A DNA stretch of 5,872 nt from an uncultured Thermoguttaceae bacterium (lineage in GTDB: Bacteria > Planctomycetota > Planctomycetia > Pirellulales > Thermoguttaceae). Both the position numbers and the translations under genes were made by a program. The DNA lies in contig CAKVCP010000133.1 in NCBI GenBank assembly GCA_934725735.1, forward strand, positions 1 to 5,872, given 5' to 3'. Below the pieces are notes generated by a model. That model was given only the letters and a program-made list of their open reading frames with translations. It did not search any database and had not been told where the DNA came from. Below, in pieces: positions 1 to 4,210 of this stretch. Every line of letters starts with the position of its first letter. The stretch's first letter is position 1.

Positions 1-1369
1 CCCCCATGCAATACCAAAGCCAACAGTAACTGAAGTTCCAGACGTACGTTCCGAGGACGAGCGCGACGATCGTCGCCGCCGCGATCACGAACGTCGTGTT
101 CATAATGAACCGCGCGTCCCCCGCGCCGCGCAGCGACGCCGTGACGACCGCATTCATCGTGTCAAAGAAGAGGCACACCGAGATGAAGCGCAGCGAGAAG
201 ACCGCGACCGAACGGATTTCTTCAAACGCTTCGGGATCGTTTCGCGCGTATAGGTCGAGGAAAAAGTTCGGCGCACAAAGGTACGAGACGACGAAAAGAC
301 TTGTGTACGCCATCGAAAGGGTGAACGCCGTCGCGACGACGCGCGACGCAAGATCGTAACGATTCGCCCCTACCTGGTTCCCAACGAGCGCCGTCGTCGC
401 GACCCCCAGACCTACCATCGGCATGAAACAAAGCGCGTCTAAATTGAACGCGATTGCCGCGCCTTGACTAGGGGCGTCCCCGTACCGATTCATCAAAAGG
501 ACGATAAGCGTATAGCACGCGTTCTCCGCCGTGACCTGAAACGCGCTCATTCCCCCGAAGCGAAGGAGTCGCCACATTTCGCGTAGCCGCGGGGCGTAAT
601 GTTCGCGCAGTCCGCAGCGCCACGTCTTGTCGCGTTTGAGCGCGAGATAGAGGTAGACGAAGAATTTGAACCAAAGCGCCAGCGCGGACGCGATCGCCGC
701 GCCTTTCAAGCCCCAGCGTAAATGACCGTTGACGCCGAAGATAAAGAGCGGATCGAGCGCCGTGTTGACGAGAACCGCGCCGATTCCGACCCACATCACC
801 GTCTTCATGTCTTTGCGACCGCAAAAATACGCGGTGAAGCCTTCCTGCGCGATCGCCGCGCTTGCGGCAAGGGACACGTAGAACCAGTACTCTTGCGCAA
901 GTGTCGCAAGGTCGGGCGCCGCGCCCAGGAATCGATAGAAGGACGCGACGAAAGGAGTCGCGAGGATGAAAAGGAGTCCCGACGCGAGCCCGAAATAAAC
1001 GCCCTGCCAGACGTTTTCACCGATCTTTTCGTATTGCTTCGCCCCATTGTACTGCGAGACGAACGCGTTTGTAAACGCGGCGATCGCCGTCGGAAAAGTG
1101 GTGAGGAGCCACATGAGACAGCCCGCTTGAAACGCGGCGCTCATCTCGCGCTGATCGTACCACGTGAGGAAGAGACGGTCGGCGAAATTCATAAGCGCGA
1201 AGGTCGCGGAAGAGACGATGATCGGCGCGCTGACGCGCAGAATCTCCCAACCGCCGCTCGGACGTTTAAACCAATTGACCCAAAACGACGAAGTGCAGAG
1301 CGCCTGCAACGCTTTCATTGCGGCGCGAGCGCGCCCTGGCGGCGCGAAGCCCGTTTTTAGCGTGTTCAT
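1..1369 (-). CDS. MATE family efflux transporter (3' end cut off by the window edge)
   Basis: An inner-membrane antiporter of the MATE (multidrug and toxic compound extrusion) family, which typically exports cationic drugs or metabolites in exchange for Na+ or H+. The minus-strand frame is open for 456 codons and leaves the window at base 1, so the C-terminus is missing; families of this type usually run to about 450-480 aa, so little is lost. Visible family hallmarks are a first membrane segment with APIIVSSATFALMNFADRLF (residues 48-67), QYNGAKQYEKIG (106-117), NTALDPLFIFG (202-212), GLKGAAIAS (220-228), the second-half counterpart VGNQVGANRYDLA (329-341) and SLRGAGDARF (412-421). The two-halves layout matches the MatE domain pair. 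A basic N-terminal stretch of about 45 residues precedes the first membrane helix. The ATG at 1369 is the earliest possible start, because an in-frame TAA lies two codons upstream; no good Shine-Dalgarno is seen, only AAAG near the start. It lies 97 bp downstream of rsmE on the same strand. The substrate cannot be told from sequence. Confidence 0.92.
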   Translation of the reverse strand, partial: MNTLKTGFAPPGRARAAMKALQALCTSSFWVNWFKRPSGGWEILRVSAPIIVSSATFALMNFADRLFLTWYDQREMSAAFQAGCLMWLLTTFPTAIAAFTNAFVSQYNGAKQYEKIGENVWQGVYFGLASGLLFILATPFVASFYRFLGAAPDLATLAQEYWFYVSLAASAAIAQEGFTAYFCGRKDMKTVMWVGIGAVLVNTALDPLFIFGVNGHLRWGLKGAAIASALALWFKFFVYLYLALKRDKTWRCGLREHYAPRLREMWRLLRFGGMSAFQVTAENACYTLIVLLMNRYGDAPSQGAAIAFNLDALCFMPMVGLGVATTALVGNQVGANRYDLASRVVATAFTLSMAYTSLFVVSYLCAPNFFLDLYARNDPEAFEEIRSVAVFSLRFISVCLFFDTMNAVVTASLRGAGDARFIMNTTFVIAAATIVALVLGTYVWNFSYCWLWYCMG

Positions 1370-1466
1370 GATACTTTATGCTTTAGATTGTGCCGATATA
1401 AGACGGCGCGTTCAGTCGACGAGGTTTTTCGGTATATGAGAAAACGATAGAAAAAACGAACGCGCG

Positions 1467-2321
1467 TCAGTGCAAGTGCGTAAAGAGCGTCGCGGCGACC
1501 AACGCCGCAGTTTCAACGCGATATACCTGGCGTCCAAGATCGAGGGGCGTCCATCCGCGCGCCGCGGCTAATCTCACCTCGTCGTGAGAGAAGCCTCCCG
1601 CAGGCCCGATCATCATAAGAACCTCTTTGACGTTTCGTCCGCGCGATTCGCGCAGCAGCGACTGGAAGTCGATCTGCCCCAGGGCGCCGTCGGAGAGAGG
1701 ATGCGCAAGGACGCTAAGGGCGTCGTCTCCGATCGATAATTCGTCAAAAAGGGAATAGTCTTTCCAGCGCTCTTGGAGTCGCTCCGCTTCGGGAGAAAGC
1801 GCGGGGGCGTCCTCCGACGTTTTCGCGCGGAGGAGTTCGACGAGCGCGACCGCTTCGTCGAGCCTTGCCGACGGCAAGACCGACATGAGGCGCAGGCGTC
1901 CGCATTGTTTCGACGCTTCAAGAACTTGCCGCTCGAGACGCGCGCGGACGCCTTCGTCAAATTTGACGTCGGAACGCTCCGCGTCGAGCGGAATGAAACG
2001 GCGAACGCCCAGTTCCGTGAGCTTTTCGAGGAGCCATTTTTGGCGATCTCCTTTCGGAAGAGCCACGAGCGCGGTAACGGCGACGTCCGGTTCGCGATCG
2101 TCGACGATCGTCTCAAGGATCGTCAATTCGACGCGACCCTTCGCGATCGACGCGATTTCGCAACGCAACGCGCGACCGTCCCCGGCGAAAAGCGTCGCTT
2201 CGTCGCCGACTCGTTTGCGCATAACTCGCGTAAGATGCTGCGCTTCCGCTCCCGTCAACACGGCGAGACTCGGCGGCGTCGCGGCATAATCCTCGGGAGT
2301 TAAGAAGTATAAATCGCTCAT
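1467..2321 (-). CDS. rsmE: 16S rRNA (uracil-1498-N3)-methyltransferase RsmE
   Basis: A SPOUT-class RNA methyltransferase that uses S-adenosylmethionine to methylate N3 of U1498 (E. coli numbering) in 16S rRNA during 30S maturation; it acts in the cytoplasm. The 284-aa product has the N-terminal PUA-like part with GAEAQHLTRVMRKRVGD (residues 24-40), the core signature ALPKGDRQKWLLEKLTELGV (87-106), PLDAERSDVK (111-120), EASKQCGR (135-142), then the C-terminal cofactor knot IGPAGGFSHDEV (238-249) and LGRQVYRVETAAL (262-274). The knot departs from the usual GPEGG and LGPR(I/V)LRTETA consensus: Ala replaces Glu at residue 241, and Arg-Gln replaces Pro-Arg at 264-265. At 284 aa it is longer than the 240-250 aa typical of the family; the extra length is an acidic, low-conservation insert around residues 165-225. 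The ATG at 2321 is supported by AAGGA (2328-2332) with 6-nt spacing. It could be co-transcribed with the MATE gene downstream. Confidence 0.93.
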   Translation of the reverse strand: MSDLYFLTPEDYAATPPSLAVLTGAEAQHLTRVMRKRVGDEATLFAGDGRALRCEIASIAKGRVELTILETIVDDREPDVAVTALVALPKGDRQKWLLEKLTELGVRRFIPLDAERSDVKFDEGVRARLERQVLEASKQCGRLRLMSVLPSARLDEAVALVELLRAKTSEDAPALSPEAERLQERWKDYSLFDELSIGDDALSVLAHPLSDGALGQIDFQSLLRESRGRNVKEVLMMIGPAGGFSHDEVRLAAARGWTPLDLGRQVYRVETAALVAATLFTHLH

Positions 2322-2340
2322 GATGGTTCCTTAGAGTAAC

Positions 2341-2368
2341 GAGAGCGTAAGACCTAGAAGACGCTCTC
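2341..2368 (-). other. Inverted repeat (8-bp stem, 12-nt loop) in the rsmE leader
   Basis: GAGAGCGT (2341-2348) and ACGCTCTC (2361-2368) are perfect reverse complements flanking 12 bases. On the minus strand the repeat sits about 20 nt upstream of the rsmE start and downstream of the proposed promoter, so it could form a hairpin in the 5' untranslated RNA. No T-run follows it, so it is not a standard intrinsic terminator. The pairing is seen directly; any function is inference. Confidence 0.4.
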
Positions 2369-2375
2369 CGCCCTC

Positions 2376-2403
2376 ATTCTCGCCTAGTTTCCTAAAAAGT
2401 CAA
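2376..2403 (-). promoter_or_regulatory. Possible sigma70-type promoter for rsmE
   Basis: Read on the minus strand, TTGACT (2398-2403, 5 of 6 to the -35 consensus) is followed after 16 bp by GAGAAT (2376-2381, 4 of 6 to the -10 consensus). Transcription would begin near 2369, giving a leader of about 50 nt that contains the inverted repeat. The -10 lacks the first T, so this is a moderate-to-weak match. Confidence 0.35.
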
Positions 2404-2441
2404 CGCCCTCGCGCTCTTTTCAGAGAAACGACGACCGAGCG

Positions 2442-3728
2442 TTAGTAGACAAGCCCGAATTTGAGATAGACGGCGCTCTTGGGTTCGTAGATCCGACCGT
2501 TTTTCGTGCGCATTTCGCGACCGAACGAACCGCCGACTTCGAAGGAACCGCGCAGACGCGACGGACAGTCGAAGGAGACCCCGACGCCGACTTTGTAGTC
2601 GTTGTAGTCGACTCTAAATGAATTCTTTCCGCGCACCGTCATATCCGAACTGTACATGAGCCAGCTATTTCCGTCGATATCGCCGTGAACGAAGAGCCAC
2701 CAGTCGGTTTCGTTGACTTTCGTCAGGTAGTGATCCCAACGCGGGTTGGGGAAGGCGAGACGAAGACGATTTTGCGGGTTCGGGTTATAGGTGACGCCGA
2801 CGATCGGGACGAGTTTGTAATGGATACGGTCGAGATACTGGACGCCGCCGAAGAGTTTGACCTGTTTTTCGTTGTCGATGGGGAGTCCGATTTCCGCGCG
2901 TCCTCGGAAATAGAGCGCCTCGCTTTGGAGCTTCTTGAAGATCGACGCGATTCCGATCGAGAAGTCGACGTGCGCTTCGAGATCGTTGTAATTTGCGAGG
3001 AACGTCGTTGTAAGCCCGGCGTCGAAGACGTTTTCCGTTCTCTTTTGCGAGGCGTCGCCTGGGCGAATGGAGAGGTTGTCGTAGACGAAACTCGGCGTGA
3101 GGAGGAAATAGCCGTTGTTCATATTGTTGACGCTTTGCATCGTCTTGCAGGGGATCGCGAAGAGAAGGCGCGCTTCAAGCTCGTTCATTCCCAGCCCTTT
3201 GGCGTTGGAGGCGGGGAGGAACATATAGTAACCGGAGATTTCTTGACGATATTTGAAGATTTTCTGAAAGGTCGTCGGTTCTCCCTCGGGGATGATGGGA
3301 GTGGGTTCGAAGGGGGAGTCGGAGCCGACCGCCGGCGGGGCGACGACGTTGGAGGTGGCGTTTGAGACGGAGCTCGAACCGATTGTGGAGTTCGAGGACG
3401 TCGACTCGACGGGGGGAATAATGCTCGCGACTTGTCCGCGGTAGAGGGGTTCCCATTCGAGTTGGTCGTCGCGACTCGAGAAGAACGCGTTGAAGAATCC
3501 GGAGGAAGGGCGGCGTATCTCTTGGTTGAAGTCGGCGACGGGCAAGGCGTCGTTTGCGTTGTCTTCGGGGACGACGGCGTAAAGGGTTCCGTCGGGACCT
3601 TGAATTGTCGGGTAGTTTGAAGTCGCGTCGAAAGCGCAGGTCGCCGCGTTGCAGAAGATGGCGAAGCCTGCGACGAGGAGGGCGATTAGAAGAGCTCGAA
3701 AATTGGTTTCGAAGGCGAAGCGACACAT
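2442..3728 (-). CDS. DUF6268-type putative outer-membrane beta-barrel protein, exported
   Basis: Function unknown. With the ATG at 3728 the product is 428 aa. The N-terminus looks like a Sec signal peptide: Arg11, a hydrophobic core LLIALLVAGFAIF (13-25) and a likely cleavage site after CNA (26-28). A Ser/Thr/Asn- and Pro-rich linker follows (about 105-151). The remainder (about 155-428) resembles DUF6268, a family I recall as mainly planctomycetal: GLGMNELEARLLFAIP (178-193), GGVQYLDRIHYKLVPIVGV (294-312), YNPNPQNRLRLAFPNPR (314-330), TDWWLFVHGDIDGNSW (341-356), VDYNDYKVGVGV (373-384) and a C-terminal YLKFGLVY ending in an aromatic residue, as outer-membrane barrels often do. An in-frame GTG at 3758 would add 10 residues but has no Shine-Dalgarno, whereas ATG 3728 has AGGA at 3740-3743 (spacing 11); I prefer the ATG, but the start is not certain. 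Only the family assignment and surface location are inferred; no ligand or enzymatic motif is visible. Confidence 0.78.
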   Translation of the reverse strand: MCRFAFETNFRALLIALLVAGFAIFCNAATCAFDATSNYPTIQGPDGTLYAVVPEDNANDALPVADFNQEIRRPSSGFFNAFFSSRDDQLEWEPLYRGQVASIIPPVESTSSNSTIGSSSVSNATSNVVAPPAVGSDSPFEPTPIIPEGEPTTFQKIFKYRQEISGYYMFLPASNAKGLGMNELEARLLFAIPCKTMQSVNNMNNGYFLLTPSFVYDNLSIRPGDASQKRTENVFDAGLTTTFLANYNDLEAHVDFSIGIASIFKKLQSEALYFRGRAEIGLPIDNEKQVKLFGGVQYLDRIHYKLVPIVGVTYNPNPQNRLRLAFPNPRWDHYLTKVNETDWWLFVHGDIDGNSWLMYSSDMTVRGKNSFRVDYNDYKVGVGVSFDCPSRLRGSFEVGGSFGREMRTKNGRIYEPKSAVYLKFGLVY

Positions 3729-3802
3729 TGAACGGAGGATCCTGAGGAAGGAAAACACGACATAAACGACGACGAGGGAAGGGGTGAACCGCTCCCTAGG
3801 TT

Positions 3803-3831
3803 ATGTAATAGAAAAGGGGTCGACGGGTCAA
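3803..3831 (-). promoter_or_regulatory. Probable sigma70-type promoter for the DUF6268-type gene
   Basis: On the minus strand TTGACC (3826-3831, 5 of 6 to the -35 consensus) is followed at the ideal 17-bp spacing by TTACAT (3803-3808, 4 of 6 to the -10 consensus). Transcription would start near 3796, giving a leader of about 68 nt to the ATG at 3728. It is the best promoter match in the window. Confidence 0.5.
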
Positions 3832-3909
3832 GAGCAATCGAGCAAGAAAGGAAAAAATTGGGCGAGTGAAAAAAATGATGAAAAATCAAATAGATTAACG
3901 GTTTCGGGG

Positions 3910-3937
3910 TTGTCATGTTTGCTGAAATTGCTAAACT
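3910..3937 (+). promoter_or_regulatory. Weak candidate promoter for rpsA
   Basis: TTGTCA (3910-3915, 5 of 6) and TAAACT (3932-3937, 4 of 6) are 16 bp apart within the AT-rich stretch. If used, it would give rpsA an unusually long leader of about 265 nt containing all the palindromes downstream. Other start points closer to the gene are possible, so this is a tentative call. Confidence 0.25.
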
Positions 3938-4045
3938 TATGAAAATCAACAAACTGTAATGAAAATTTCGAGGCCTCAGCGGCGACGCGTAGCGGCTTAT
4001 CGACATTTGCATAATTGTTTATCAAGGCGTCCGCATAGCGGCAAG

Positions 4046-4055
4046 GTCACGTGAC
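4046..4055. other. Perfect 10-bp palindrome GTCACGTGAC
   Basis: GTCACGTGAC is its own reverse complement and sits about 155 bp upstream of rpsA, just after a smaller repeat CCGC-ATA-GCGG (4031-4041). A perfect palindrome of this size in a divergent control region is compatible with a dimeric regulator site, but no regulator is identified and chance cannot be excluded. Confidence 0.3.
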
Positions 4056-4065
4056 GGCGGCGTCT

Positions 4066-4097
4066 AACGCTGTTTTTCTAAGGTGGAAAAAAGCGTT
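4066..4097. other. Imperfect inverted repeat upstream of rpsA (12-bp stem with one bulge)
   Basis: AACGCT-G-TTTTTC (4066-4078) pairs with GAAAAAAGCGTT (4086-4097) around a 7-nt loop, with a single bulged G at 4072. On the plus strand no T-run directly follows the stem, and on the minus strand none does either, so it is not an ordinary terminator. It may be an operator or part of the rpsA leader. Confidence 0.4.
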
Positions 4098-4124
4098 TGT
4101 AACATTCACCTCGTTTTTTATTGA

Positions 4125-4178
4125 GGACGAACACTTGACTCTGGCGTCGCGTAACGCGGCGGAACGCGGCGTTCGTCC
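4125..4178 (+). promoter_or_regulatory. Foldable rpsA 5' leader: outer 8-bp stem enclosing a 7-bp hairpin
   Basis: GGACGAAC (4125-4132) is the exact reverse complement of GTTCGTCC (4171-4178). Inside it CGTCGCG (4145-4151) pairs with CGCGGCG (4155-4161) around the triloop TAA, with one G-U wobble. A competing hairpin GAACG-CGG-CGTTC (4162-4174) overlaps the outer stem, so two alternative folds are possible. The element ends 32 nt before the GTG start and 19 nt before the Shine-Dalgarno. S1 is known in E. coli to repress its own translation through a structured rpsA leader; a similar role here is inference from position only. Confidence 0.4.
4153..4172 (+). repeat. Tandem 10-bp repeat in the rpsA leader
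   Basis: AACGCGGCGG (4153-4162) is followed directly by AACGCGGCGT (4163-4172), 9 of 10 bases identical. The duplication supplies strands for both of the alternative hairpins described for the leader. Confidence 0.5.
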
Positions 4179-4197
4179 GATAAACGACCTTATTTTT

Positions 4198-4201
4198 AGG
4201 A
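4198..4201 (+). promoter_or_regulatory. Shine-Dalgarno AGGA deciding the rpsA GTG start
   Basis: AGGA lies 9 nt upstream of GTG 4211. The frame is closed by TAA at 4181-4183 and no other in-frame start lies between that stop and the GTG, so this site fixes the start of S1. Confidence 0.7.
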
Positions 4202-4210
4202 TTTTTTGAA

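Larger units (their letters stand above)
3759..4210. other. Divergent intergenic region between the DUF6268-type gene and rpsA
   Basis: About 450 bp with no convincing gene. The left half (roughly 3838-4020) is clearly AT-rich compared with the GC-rich flanks, with A-runs such as GAAAAAAATG near 3868. The right half is GC-rich and holds palindromes and inverted repeats listed separately, ending in the rpsA Shine-Dalgarno. It must carry the control signals for two divergent genes. Short open frames on either strand here lack ribosome binding sites and protein-like composition. Confidence 0.7.

Noticed and set aside
722..1360. Plus-strand 212-codon open frame over the MATE gene
   Set aside because: The product is almost all charged residues with no fold-like pattern, while the opposite strand gives a clear membrane transporter.
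1370..1466. Promoter or terminator between rsmE and the MATE gene
   Set aside because: TTATAT-like and T-run segments occur, but no -35/-10 pair with proper spacing and no stem followed by a T-run could be found.
60..2160. Frequent CGATCG/GCGATCGC words, reminiscent of the HIP1 repeat of cyanobacteria
   Set aside because: Most copies fall within codon pairs such as GCG-ATC-GCC that the amino-acid sequence and codon bias already explain; a count against a codon-shuffled genome would be needed to claim enrichment.
1773..2303. Plus-strand open frames of 134-176 codons over rsmE
   Set aside because: Arg-rich shadow translations of a well-recognised gene.
2402..2443. Terminator after the DUF6268-type gene (CTCT-GAAA-AGAG and CGCTC/GAGCG pairs)
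   Set aside because: The stems are short and overlap one another, and no T-run follows directly on the minus strand.
2685..3365. Plus-strand 226-codon open frame over the DUF6268-type gene
   Set aside because: It is a compositional shadow (E/D/R/V-rich) of the minus-strand gene, which has a signal peptide, promoter and family motifs.
3915..3959. A 14-codon plus-strand frame, MFAEIAKLMKINKL, as a possible leader peptide
   Set aside because: It overlaps the candidate promoter, has only a weak purine stretch upstream and shows no regulatory codon run; a frame this short is expected by chance in AT-rich DNA.
3686..4012. Minus-strand 108-codon open frame crossing the intergenic region into the DUF6268-type gene
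   Set aside because: It has no ribosome binding site, overlaps the signal-peptide coding region in another frame and runs through the probable promoter at 3803-3831.
4135..4140. TTGACT as a -35 element for rpsA
   Set aside because: No -10-like hexamer lies 15-19 bp downstream; that stretch is the GC-rich repeat of the leader.
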